A stretch of 64,000 nt of DNA from Advenella incenata (GTDB lineage Bacteria > Pseudomonadota > Gammaproteobacteria > Burkholderiales > Burkholderiaceae_B), in assembly GCF_004217095.1 (NCBI RefSeq), contig NZ_SHKO01000002.1:1027599-1091598 (forward strand). The letters are read 5' to 3'. Position numbers and translations under genes: made by a program. Numbering within the stretch: the first letter of the stretch is position 1; every line of letters starts with the position of its first letter. Below the pieces are notes generated by a model. That model was not told the DNA's origin. It was given only the letters and a program-made list of their open reading frames with translations, and did no database searches. Positions 27,239-35,157 of the stretch are shown piece after piece.

Positions 27239-27993
27239 TACATGGTCCCCAGATATGCTGTACGGACCGCCGGATCCGCCATAACGTCATGCGGCGCCCC
27301 ACTAGCAATCATTCTTCCGCTGTCAAGCACATAGACTGCATTGCATAGATTACTGACGAACCGAACATTGTGCTCTATGAGCAGTAGAGCCATGCCATCT
27401 TCCACGAGTTTCCGAAGGATGCGTCCCATCTCAAATGCCTCGACATCGTTCATTCCGGCGACCGGTTCGTCTAGGATTAATACGGCAGGTTCGCTTGCAA
27501 CCGCACGCATTATTTCGAGCTTTCGCTGATGGCCGTATGCCAGGCCGCCTGCGGGCCGTTCGGCGAAGTTTTCCATCTCAAAGATGGTCATGAGGTTGCG
27601 GGCCCGTTCGCGCAAGTCGCGTGTTTCGCGACAACTAGTTGAGAATCCCATGATTTGAGCCACCAGAGTGGCGCGTTCGTGACGGTGGAAACCGATCATA
27701 ATGTTCTCCACCGCAGTCGCCTCTGGGAGGAGTTGGATGTTTTGAAATGTCCGGGATATGCCGCGGGCAGCAATACGATGGGGCGATTCCGATCCGATGT
27801 GAGTTTCGCCAATGGTGATCGTCCCTGAACTGAGAGCAAGGATGCCTGTTATCAAATTGACAACGGTGGTTTTACCTGCGCCATTCGGTCCAATCAGGCC
27901 CGTGATCATTCCTTGCTGAACCGTCATAGAAACGTCGGAAACGGCCGCAACGCCACCGAACCGCTTCGAAATATTTGTAAGTACGAGATTCAT
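27238..27993 (-). CDS. livG: ABC transporter ATPase, LivG type
   Basis: Nucleotide-binding subunit of 251 residues with Walker A GPNGAGKTT, the LivG-typical AARGISRTFQNIQLLPEATAV region and Walker B ILDEPVAGMN. The usual LSGGQ reads LAYGHQRKLEI, as is common in LivG proteins. It overlaps the LivM-type permease gene by four bases. Confidence 0.9.
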   Translation of the reverse strand: MNLVLTNISKRFGGVAAVSDVSMTVQQGMITGLIGPNGAGKTTVVNLITGILALSSGTITIGETHIGSESPHRIAARGISRTFQNIQLLPEATAVENIMIGFHRHERATLVAQIMGFSTSCRETRDLRERARNLMTIFEMENFAERPAGGLAYGHQRKLEIMRAVASEPAVLILDEPVAGMNDVEAFEMGRILRKLVEDGMALLLIEHNVRFVSNLCNAVYVLDSGRMIASGAPHDVMADPAVRTAYLGTM

Positions 27994-28871
27994 AGCTCGG
28001 GAACCTTGGTGTGGTTATTGTGGTCAGTCATTCGGCTTCTTCGAGCGACGGTCAGCAAAGTGTCGACCACTCCCATCGGCATATAGTTCATAACGATAAT
28101 CATCAGTGCGCCTTGCAGTAAGACCCTATACTCCGATAACGGGCGGGCGATCTCTGGAAGCGCTGACAATATAGCGCACCCTACGAGCGGGCCGAGGAAG
28201 GAATTGCGCCCACCCAAAACGATATATGCAAGCACGGTGGTGAGAAACGCGAAGCCGAAATGCTCAGGCGTCACGCTGTATGACTGAAGAGCGAACAATC
28301 CGCCGAACAAACCGCCCATAAGGCCGCTGATGACAAAGGCGATTATCTGATATCGCAAAATGGACACGCCGAGCGTCGCGGCGACAACTTCATTTTGTCG
28401 GATTGCGTTGAATGCACGGCCTATACCAGAGTGGGCGATCGAGAACGTCAGATAGATTGTGACACCGACTGCAAGTAGCAGATGCCAGGTTTTAACGACC
28501 TGAGGAATCCTATTGATACCCAGAGCACCCCCTGTCAGCGGTTCGGCATAAAACGCAAAGGCCATCACGACTTGAACAAAAGCGAGCGTCGCTATCGCCT
28601 GATAGACACCGCGAAGCCGCACAAGTGGAATGGAAAGCATCGCTCCAGCCAAACCACCAAAAGCGACGGCGATTCCGATAGCTAGGGTAGGGTGAACCCC
28701 ATAATTCGTAACGGTAATTGCTGTGGCATAAGCTCCTATCGAGGCAAAACCGGCGGTTGCGATGGAGAATAAGCCTGCGCGCAGCACGATCTGCTGGCTG
28801 TACGCAAATCCGACTCCAATCAAGAACAACTGGAATTGGGTTTCGTAGATTGAAAAAAAGTTAGTCATCAA
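27990..28871 (-). CDS. livM: ABC transporter permease, LivM type
   Basis: Membrane subunit of 293 residues with 8-10 hydrophobic helices and the coupling-helix region GIGRAFNAIRQNEVVAATLG that contacts the ATPases. It overlaps both neighbours by four bases, in the order LivH-LivM-LivG-LivF-binding protein. Confidence 0.88.
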   Translation of the reverse strand: MMTNFFSIYETQFQLFLIGVGFAYSQQIVLRAGLFSIATAGFASIGAYATAITVTNYGVHPTLAIGIAVAFGGLAGAMLSIPLVRLRGVYQAIATLAFVQVVMAFAFYAEPLTGGALGINRIPQVVKTWHLLLAVGVTIYLTFSIAHSGIGRAFNAIRQNEVVAATLGVSILRYQIIAFVISGLMGGLFGGLFALQSYSVTPEHFGFAFLTTVLAYIVLGGRNSFLGPLVGCAILSALPEIARPLSEYRVLLQGALMIIVMNYMPMGVVDTLLTVARRSRMTDHNNHTKVPEL

Positions 28872-29758
28872 ACGCGCCCCACTTTCACAGCGGAGTTGGT
28901 GTTTCCGAACAATCCACCGGGGCGGACGACCAGAATCAAGAACACCAAAGAATAGAAGATGATGTCGGCGAGGCTGCCGGTGAAGTAGGCGATGGCGAAC
29001 GCCTGGACAATACCAAGCAGAAAGCCTGCAACCACCGCGCCATACAAACTGCCCAAGCCGCCAAGGACCACAATGACGAATGCTTTTAACAGATATGGAT
29101 CACCCATCATGAAGTGCACGGAATTGAACAGCAGGCCGATGAGAACTCCTGCATACCCAGCCAGTGCCCCCGATATAGCAAACACAAATAGGTAAACTCG
29201 GGTTGGATTCACACCGAGCAGGACTGCCGCTCTTTCGTTACCGGCAGTGGCCCGAATCTGACGACCGAGGCTCGTTCGATAAATGACAAAAAACACGAGT
29301 GCCAAAGTCACTACGACCGAGGTGATGGTCACGATCTGAAGCAATGATACCCGAACGCCAAGCAGTTGGAAAAATTCGTTCGGTACCAGATCGAACGGAT
29401 AGACTAATACCTTTGTCTTTGAGATCAACTGACCAAGGCTGGTCAGTATAAGGCCAACACCGATCGAGGAGATGAGCGCGCCAAATTCAATTTGCCCCGA
29501 GGCGCGGAGCCTTCGAAATGCGACTAGGTCAGTCAGGCAGGCGATTAATGCTGACCCCACCATAGCTAAAAGCACAGCTGGCAAGAACGACAGGCCAATG
29601 CGCGTCGCGTAATAGCCAATGAAGGCGCCTGCCATGAAGATAGCTCCATGTGAGAGATTCAAGATCCGCTGCGTTCCGAATACAATTGTGAACCCGAGTG
29701 CGAACAGTGTATAGACTGAACCGGTAGTGATCCCATTGAGCAGTTGCTGAACGATCAT
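28868..29758 (-). CDS. livH: ABC transporter permease, LivH type
   Basis: Membrane subunit of 296 residues beginning MIVQQLLNGITTGSVYTLFA, the standard LivH start. The coupling region is TSLGRQIRATAGNERAAVLLGV. I chose ATG 29758; a TTG at 29785 in the same frame adds an Arg-rich extension without homology. No good ribosome site precedes 29758; instead a small open frame with a strong ribosome site ends four bases before it (29760-29813), which suggests translational coupling. Confidence 0.87.
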   Translation of the reverse strand: MIVQQLLNGITTGSVYTLFALGFTIVFGTQRILNLSHGAIFMAGAFIGYYATRIGLSFLPAVLLAMVGSALIACLTDLVAFRRLRASGQIEFGALISSIGVGLILTSLGQLISKTKVLVYPFDLVPNEFFQLLGVRVSLLQIVTITSVVVTLALVFFVIYRTSLGRQIRATAGNERAAVLLGVNPTRVYLFVFAISGALAGYAGVLIGLLFNSVHFMMGDPYLLKAFVIVVLGGLGSLYGAVVAGFLLGIVQAFAIAYFTGSLADIIFYSLVFLILVVRPGGLFGNTNSAVKVGRV

Positions 29759-29759
29759 G

Positions 29760-29813
29760 TCAGGCGCTCGACGTCGAGCGAACAAGGCACTGCGACTGCA
29801 TTGCTTGACTCAT
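29760..29813 (-). CDS. Candidate 17-codon leader peptide before the LivH gene
   Basis: ATG at 29813 is preceded by a strong GGAGGAA. The frame runs 17 codons (MSQAMQSQCLVRSTSSA) to a TGA that sits one base before the LivH ATG (TGACATG). It is out of frame with LivH. The arrangement fits a coupled leader that loads ribosomes onto LivH, which has no ribosome site of its own. It could also be a degraded start of LivH. There is no homology to judge by. Confidence 0.35.
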   Translation of the reverse strand: MSQAMQSQCLVRSTSSA

Positions 29814-29890
29814 GTTGTATTCCTCCGGTAGTGGTAGTATTTGCCATAACTGCCGCTGTCTTTTAGATGGATTATCAGCAATGGGTTACC

Positions 29891-29906
29891 AGCAAGGTTC
29901 GTGCCA
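29891..29906 (-). promoter_or_regulatory. Sigma-54 promoter of the ABC importer operon (minus strand)
   Basis: Read on the minus strand, TGGCACGAACCTTGCT has GG and GC 10 bp apart. It points toward LivH and lies back to back with the sigma-54 promoter at 30098; the activator-site pair at 29971-30018 lies between them. Confidence 0.88.
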
Positions 29907-29970
29907 ATTGTTCAAGGTGGCGGTTTTGGCGGCTGGGATAGTCTGGCAGCGAGGGCATGCGGCTATAAAC

Positions 29971-30018
29971 TGTCTCTGAAAGACGCACTAGCACCGCCAT
30001 ATGTCCGCGTTGACGACA
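29971..30018. promoter_or_regulatory. Shared pair of 17-bp activator sites between divergent promoters
   Basis: TGTCTCTGAAAGACGCA (29971-29987) and TGTCCGCGTTGACGACA (30002-30018), centres exactly 31 bp apart. Distances to the -24 GG are 120 and 89 bp for the plus-strand promoter at 30098 and about 74 and 105 bp for the minus-strand promoter at 29906. One pair can thus serve both operons. A short plus-strand open frame (29901-30095) spans this region but has no recognisable content. Confidence 0.75.
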
Positions 30019-30097
30019 TACCTTTCATTTCTGTTCAAAGCGCTCTCGGCGGGATGGACGCCTCACTCCAAGCGGCATTGAGCGAAACAAGATAGTT

Positions 30098-30113
30098 TGG
30101 CACGTAAATTGCT
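30098..30113 (+). promoter_or_regulatory. Sigma-54 promoter of the MaoC/aldolase/ligase operon
   Basis: TGGCACGTAAATTGCT, GG and GC 10 bp apart, 78 bp before the ATG at 30191. It is very similar to the promoter at 41041, which precedes a decayed copy of the same first gene. Confidence 0.9.
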
Positions 30114-30190
30114 AAACGCCTAACTAACGAGTCCGTCAAACGGTCGTGTTTGGCTGAGGCGAGATCATCTATATCATGGAGAGAAAGCAA

Positions 30191-30682
30191 ATGAGCGAAA
30201 GGTTACATCAGGCGGGGAAGCTAGGACGGGCATTCGAGGATTTCAAACTAGGAGACATCATCGTCAGCGATGGCAGGACGATCGAAGCGTCAGACATCTC
30301 TACGTTCGCTGGGTTGACGGGAGATTTTTTCCCGTTGCACGTCGACGAAGAATACGCCAAGAAAACGCCCTTTGGTGGTCGGATCGCACATGGTCCGCTG
30401 ACCTTCTCGATTTCATCGGGCTTGATGTACCAATCCGGCTATTATGGAATGGCCATCCAGAACATGCTGGAGTGCCAGAATATGCGAGCACTGCTGCCGG
30501 TGCGTCCAGGAGATACACTGCGTGTTCGCGCTGAAGTGGTAGGGCTCGATGAATGGAAGCGCCCCAATCTCGGTAAACTCACTGTAATCTATAGCGTACT
30601 CAATCAGAAGGAGGAGGAGGTTATGACCTATAGTATGGTTATGTTGGCTAAACGCCGCAATCCGGAGGTGTCCCATGGTTAA
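30191..30682 (+). CDS. MaoC-like (R)-type enoyl-CoA hydratase
   Basis: Hot-dog-fold hydratase of 163 residues, adding water to an enoyl-CoA. The catalytic pair D45-x4-H50 is in GLTGDFFPLHVDEEYA, followed by the family's RIAHGPLTFSIS. ATG 30191 has GGAGAG 8 bases upstream. It overlaps the next gene by 8 bases. With the following thiolase-like protein and the DUF35 protein it matches the composition of the steroid side-chain hydratase/aldolase set (MaoC hydratase, DUF35 and Ltp2-type aldolase), so its product may be passed directly to the aldolase. A decayed paralogue lies at 41105. Confidence 0.87.
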   Translation: MSERLHQAGKLGRAFEDFKLGDIIVSDGRTIEASDISTFAGLTGDFFPLHVDEEYAKKTPFGGRIAHGPLTFSISSGLMYQSGYYGMAIQNMLECQNMRALLPVRPGDTLRVRAEVVGLDEWKRPNLGKLTVIYSVLNQKEEEVMTYSMVMLAKRRNPEVSHG

Positions 30683-31862
30683 TCATACTCGGAAAGCCGC
30701 GTTCGTCGGTATCGGCGAGCTTGAGGCGGGCCGGTTCGGTGACCGGACCTTCATGGGTGATCTGACTGACGTCGCGTTGCTTGCGCTCAATAATGCCGGG
30801 CTCACTCCACTAGATATCGATGTGATCCTGTTCGGAGCGCCGATGTTTTCTCCTGATGCTCAAGCGGACCTGATTTTCTCGCGTTTTGCTGAGGAGTTCG
30901 GTGTTCTTGGCAGTCTGACAACTAACATGCTCGTTCATTCGGGCGGTTCGACCAGTGATAATCTGGCCCGCGTCGCGTCGAGCTTGATCGAAGCCGGGGA
31001 CGCTGAGACGGTTTTAGTCCTGCAGGCAGAGCGTTGGGCAACCCTGCCGGTCGAAGAAATGGTCGAAATGCTCACTCACAACGGTATTCCGCGAGAGTGG
31101 GAAAGGCCGGCAGGCTTGTCCTTCAATGCTATCGGTGGGCTTTTGATGCAGCGTTACATGCATGAGAGCAAGTCGACGCAGGAAGAAATGGCTGCTGTTA
31201 CCGTAGCATTACGCGAATGGGGCAATCTCAATCCGAATGGGGCCTGGCGAGACAAGAAGCTGACTGTCGAAAAGGTGTTGAACTCACGCCTGGTGGCCGA
31301 TCCCCTGCACAGCTTCGAATGTCCTATGATGGCGGACGGCGGTGTAGGTTTTGTCATGACAACATCGGAACGGGCCAAGGAACTCAAGCGTCCCATAGTG
31401 GAGATCGTCGCCGGCGGCGGTTCGGTGACGCATTTTAGCATCGGTCAGGAAAAGGATCTCGGGACTCTCGGTTGGCCCAAGGCCTCTGAGCGTGCTTTCG
31501 CAAAAGTAGGCTGGACGGCTCAGGACGCCGATTTCGCCCAGATCTACGATTCATACCCGAGCGTCCTCACGGTCGGGCTTGAAGGTCTTGGGTTGGCTCC
31601 GAAGGGGGAGGCTGCTCGGATGTTTGCAGGCAAAGAGTTTTCTCCGGGAGGGCGTTTTCCTGTCAACACTAATGGCGGGCTGATCGGCGCAGGTCATATC
31701 GGGATCGGCGGCGGATTGGCACTTTTAGTGGAGGGCGTAAGGCAGCTTATGCACGAAGCGCCTCCAGAGAGGCAGATTAGGGGTGCCGAGCGCGGAATCG
31801 TCGGTGGTACTGGCGGCAGCTACAGCGATGCTCAAGTACTGCTTATGGAACGTGTGGCTTAA
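30675..31862 (+). CDS. Thiolase-fold lipid-transfer protein, probable Ltp2-type aldolase
   Basis: Protein of 395 residues with the SCP2/thiolase fold. The position of the thiolase nucleophile carries H88 (LVHSGGSTSDNL) instead of Cys, the usual VHD reads IYDSYPSV and the GHP of the second active-site loop reads GHIGIGGG. A thiolase without these residues cannot do normal thiolysis; the best precedent is the Ltp2 family of acyl-CoA aldolases, which work with a DUF35 protein. Its immediate partners, a MaoC hydratase and a DUF35 protein, fit that role: retro-aldol release of a short acyl or keto unit from a beta-hydroxyacyl-CoA. The role is inferred, not shown. Confidence 0.72.
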   Translation: MVNHTRKAAFVGIGELEAGRFGDRTFMGDLTDVALLALNNAGLTPLDIDVILFGAPMFSPDAQADLIFSRFAEEFGVLGSLTTNMLVHSGGSTSDNLARVASSLIEAGDAETVLVLQAERWATLPVEEMVEMLTHNGIPREWERPAGLSFNAIGGLLMQRYMHESKSTQEEMAAVTVALREWGNLNPNGAWRDKKLTVEKVLNSRLVADPLHSFECPMMADGGVGFVMTTSERAKELKRPIVEIVAGGGSVTHFSIGQEKDLGTLGWPKASERAFAKVGWTAQDADFAQIYDSYPSVLTVGLEGLGLAPKGEAARMFAGKEFSPGGRFPVNTNGGLIGAGHIGIGGGLALLVEGVRQLMHEAPPERQIRGAERGIVGGTGGSYSDAQVLLMERVA

Positions 31863-31876
31863 CAAGGACAATTAAT

Positions 31877-32266
31877 ATGACGCTTCAATCAGAATATCAG
31901 CAACACCTCATCAATGGGGAAATGCACGTGCAAAACTGTGATTCGTGCGGAGAGCTCAATATGTATCCCCGAGCTCGGTGTCCGCACTGTTATTCATCCG
32001 ATCTGTCTTGGATCCGGGTTTCCGGCAAGGGAACCTTGCTCAGCTACACAGTCGTGCGGGCAGCCTCGCCCAATGACTTTGCCGAAGATACTCCTTACTG
32101 TATTGGCATCGTGAAGCTCAGTGAGGGGCCGCAACTTTTGGTTCGGCTGTCAGCGGACGAAGATGGTGAATTCTCATCGTATCAGTGTGACATGTCTGTC
32201 CAGTTCATGCCGGCGCCCACTGAGGAAATTGCGCGTCGCCCGGTAGCGTGGTTCCAAAAGGGTTGA
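31877..32266 (+). CDS. DUF35 Zn-ribbon/OB-fold protein, aldolase partner
   Basis: Protein of 129 residues: an N-terminal zinc ribbon with C21-x2-C24 and C35-x2-C38, then an OB-fold. DUF35 proteins form complexes with thiolase-like enzymes; in steroid degradation the DUF35 domain binds the Ltp2-type aldolase and channels the product of the hydratase. Here it follows the thiolase-like gene by 14 bases with an ACAAGGA ribosome site. Confidence 0.85.
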   Translation: MTLQSEYQQHLINGEMHVQNCDSCGELNMYPRARCPHCYSSDLSWIRVSGKGTLLSYTVVRAASPNDFAEDTPYCIGIVKLSEGPQLLVRLSADEDGEFSSYQCDMSVQFMPAPTEEIARRPVAWFQKG

Positions 32267-32310
32267 CATGCTTTTTACTAGATATAAATTTTTGGGGGGG
32301 ATTCGATAAA

Positions 32311-33888
32311 TTGACCCAGGACCTACTAAATAAATGGGCGCGTGAAACGCCGAACAAAATCTTCGCTGTATTCGAGACGGGGACGCAGTGGTCATATGCG
32401 GAGGCGTTGAGGCTTTCATGGCGGGTGAGTAACGCCCTTTCACGCCTTGGAGTGAAACCTGGACAATCTGTGCTCTCACTTCTCCCGAATGGAGAAGAAG
32501 CGATCGCAGTATTCTTTGGGGCGAATGCCGCCGGCGCCATTTACGCGCCCATAAACGTGGCCTATCGTGGTGGGATTCTACAACACGCGTTAAATCTTCC
32601 TCGAAGCGAGATATTGATCGTGTCGGACGATCTATATGAGCGCCTCAGGGGGCTTGATCTGCCGTACATCAAGACGATTGTTGTTGTTGGTATCGGGCCT
32701 CTGCGGAAACTCGATGTCAAGCATGTGGCATGGGCTGATCTTGAAGAAAGCGAGATAGTGGAGCCGCCGAAAATCTGCCGTCGTAAGGCGACCGACGACA
32801 TGGTCTATATCTATACTTCGGGCACAACAGGCCCCTCAAAGGCTGTTCGATGCTCATATCGCCACCACGAGATTTATGCCGATTGGTATGGGCGGGATTT
32901 GAACGAAACAGATCGATGTTTTCTGTGTCTGCCGATGTTCCATGTCGGAGGCACCGGTTGGCTCTACACCATGTTGGTGCGGGGCGGCTCCATTGCCGTC
33001 GTTGAGCGTTTTCGTACTGAGGATTTTTGGCCAGCGGTCAAACGCATGGGCGCTACAACATGCACCTTTATGGCAGCCATGGCGCGATTTCTCTTCCGGC
33101 AGCCTGCCAAGCCGGACGATGCCGACAACCCGATAAGGGTCGCTTGTCTGGTTCCCTACATTCCTGAAACGGAGGAGTTTAGTAAACGCTTCAACGTGGA
33201 GCTCTTCACAGGTTATGCTATGTCAGAAGTGCCGGGTCCGCTCAGGACGGATGCAGGAACAAGCAATATGAACCGAGCCGGCAAGGCCGCATCGTCAGAT
33301 TGGCAGCTTCGGCTGGTTGATGCTGACGGCTACGATGTTCCCACAGGTTCGATAGGCGAACTCGTTGTACGGCACACTGAACCAAGTGTGATAACCCGAG
33401 GTTATCTCAATATGCCTGAGGCGACCGCGGAGGCATGGACAGACGGGTGGTTCCACACCGGCGACCTGTTCAAAATCGATGCTGAGGGCAACTATCATTT
33501 TGTGGATCGAAATAAGGATGCGCTACGACGGCGAGGTGAAAACATCTCGTCGATTGAAGTGGAAGCCGAGATTAACCAGCACCCTTCGGTATCCGAGAGT
33601 GCCATCATCGGCGTTCCTTCCAACGAGATGGAAGATGACGTTTTTGCCTATGTCGTGAAGCAACCTGGAGCAGGTGTAAGCCACGAGGAGCTTTTCGACT
33701 TTCTCGTCGATCGTATGCCCCATTTTATGGTGCCCCGATACATCGAGTTCATCGACGAGTTGCCGCGTACTCCAAACCATAAAGTGGCGAAGGGGGATCT
33801 GCGCAAACGCGAGCGTGCGGCAGCTTGGGATCGTGAGGAGGCGGGCATAAAGCTGACTGCTAAAGGTGTCGTTCGGACAGTGATCTGA
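32311..33888 (+). CDS. AMP-forming acyl-CoA ligase (first)
   Basis: Ligase of about 525 residues that activates a carboxylic acid to its CoA thioester. The P-loop-like YTSGTTGPSKAVR, the GYAMSE motif and the hinge and C-terminal elements GDLFKIDAEGNYHFVDRNKD are present. The N-terminus is uncertain. A TTG at 32311 aligns with the ATG of the related fragment at 3455. An ATG at 32268, one base after the preceding stop and behind AAGGG, is the natural coupled start, but it is out of frame because of a run of seven G at 32294-32300; a run of six would join it in frame. The operon continues into a broken enoyl-CoA hydratase. Confidence 0.87.
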   Translation: MTQDLLNKWARETPNKIFAVFETGTQWSYAEALRLSWRVSNALSRLGVKPGQSVLSLLPNGEEAIAVFFGANAAGAIYAPINVAYRGGILQHALNLPRSEILIVSDDLYERLRGLDLPYIKTIVVVGIGPLRKLDVKHVAWADLEESEIVEPPKICRRKATDDMVYIYTSGTTGPSKAVRCSYRHHEIYADWYGRDLNETDRCFLCLPMFHVGGTGWLYTMLVRGGSIAVVERFRTEDFWPAVKRMGATTCTFMAAMARFLFRQPAKPDDADNPIRVACLVPYIPETEEFSKRFNVELFTGYAMSEVPGPLRTDAGTSNMNRAGKAASSDWQLRLVDADGYDVPTGSIGELVVRHTEPSVITRGYLNMPEATAEAWTDGWFHTGDLFKIDAEGNYHFVDRNKDALRRRGENISSIEVEAEINQHPSVSESAIIGVPSNEMEDDVFAYVVKQPGAGVSHEELFDFLVDRMPHFMVPRYIEFIDELPRTPNHKVAKGDLRKRERAAAWDREEAGIKLTAKGVVRTVI

Positions 33889-33969
33889 CAACCGACTCAG
33901 TAGCCCGACCGGGGAGATCAAGCGCGTTCAATGAGGCGATGCGCCCTTGTGATGGCCAACTAGGGAGGT

Positions 33970-34754
33970 GTGTTTTTGCGAGTTTATGACTCCATTGTTA
34001 TTTCCCGTCGGGGACGTATCACGATAATCGTGCTTGATCGTCCGGATGTGCGCAATTCTACCAATGCAACGCTCCATGAGGAGCTTGCGAACATCTTCTA
34101 CGACCAGGACAGCGATCCGGAAACCGACATCGTTGTCCTGACCAGAAACGGCTCTGTGTCCTGTGCTGGCGAAGATGTTAAATGCATGAGAATCTCGTCA
34201 AGGAATAAGCGTTCTATGATCGGCCTTCACGGAAGAAAAACGCATCGTCGGCACCATCCTCGATTGCCGTAAGCCCATCCTAGCAAAGCTGAACGGTCAC
34301 GCGACGGGCTTAGGCGCAACTTTGGCTCTCTTCTGTGATGTTGTCTTCGGGAATAGATCCGCGAAAATAGGCGGTCCTCATGTCCTCGTGGGGCACGGCA
34401 GGCGATGGCTCGGCGGTGAACTGGCCGCAGATGATTGGTCACGCGAGAGCCCAGGAGTACCTGATGACGGGTGATCTTATTGCGATGGAGAAGACGGTCG
34501 AGATTGGACTGATGTACCACGCGTTGCCATTGGAAGAGCTCGATGGAGCGACAGATGTATTCGCGGACAAGTTGGCTCGCATGCCACAACTGGCTATTCA
34601 GGCCGCAACAATGGCGGTCAATGTTTCACTGAAGCAACTTGTTGTCAGCGTAATGGATGCATCCCTTTCCTATGCGTTGATTTTCCGCGAACGTGAACCG
34701 AATCGAAAAGCTGCTGAGGCGTTTGTTCGCAGCCGCTCTTCGGGACATTCCTAG
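33970..34754 (+). pseudogene. Frameshifted enoyl-CoA hydratase/isomerase gene
   Basis: Crotonase-fold pieces follow one another in three frames: ITIIVLDRPDVRNSTNATLHE (first frame, from GTG 33970), then GTILDCRKPILAKLNGHAT with GLGATLALFCDVVFG (second frame, from about 34225), then AQEYLMTGDLIAMEKTVEIG with FREREPNRKAAEAF (third frame, from about 34385). All major family blocks survive, so the breaks are recent, or they are sequencing errors or programmed shifts. As written no intact enzyme is made. It is the last gene of the MaoC/aldolase/ligase operon. Confidence 0.75.
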
Positions 34755-35157
34755 CGCTTACGAAGTGGCTGACTAAGAGAGGAAAGGGGACAGTCGTACT
34801 TACTGGGTTAGACTGCCCGCTGGATCGATTCTGTAGACTTCTCTATTTGAGAGGCGATACTCTTTGGCGCAATGCTCGCATTGTACCTGGTTTGAATAAG
34901 CGCCAAATGATTTTGACCTCGATGCGACCTTCTAGAAATAGTTGTAACGCTAGATTATTTATAATTTTTTTTTCTTAGTCGCAACCGTAGCCGATACATA
35001 GGTCAGTGCTGCATTATGCACGCCAGTTGCAACTATTTCATATTTGACATTAGGGAAACACCCATATTGGCTCACAAGTGAAACTCTTTATCTGAATATC
35101 ATTTCAGCTTAAAGAGCTTAATATAGAGCGTATGCGAGACGAACGCAGTGCTTTGGT
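34755..35157. other. Intergenic stretch, nothing recognised
   Basis: About 400 bases between convergent units. TGGCGCAATGCTCGCA at 34865-34880 resembles a sigma-54 promoter but has a poor -12 and no downstream plus-strand gene. No clear terminator was found. Confidence 0.4.

Noticed and set aside
34865..34880. Sigma-54-like TGGCGCAATGCTCGCA
   Set aside because: The -12 half is TCGC rather than TTGC, there is no 17-bp pair upstream and no plus-strand gene downstream.
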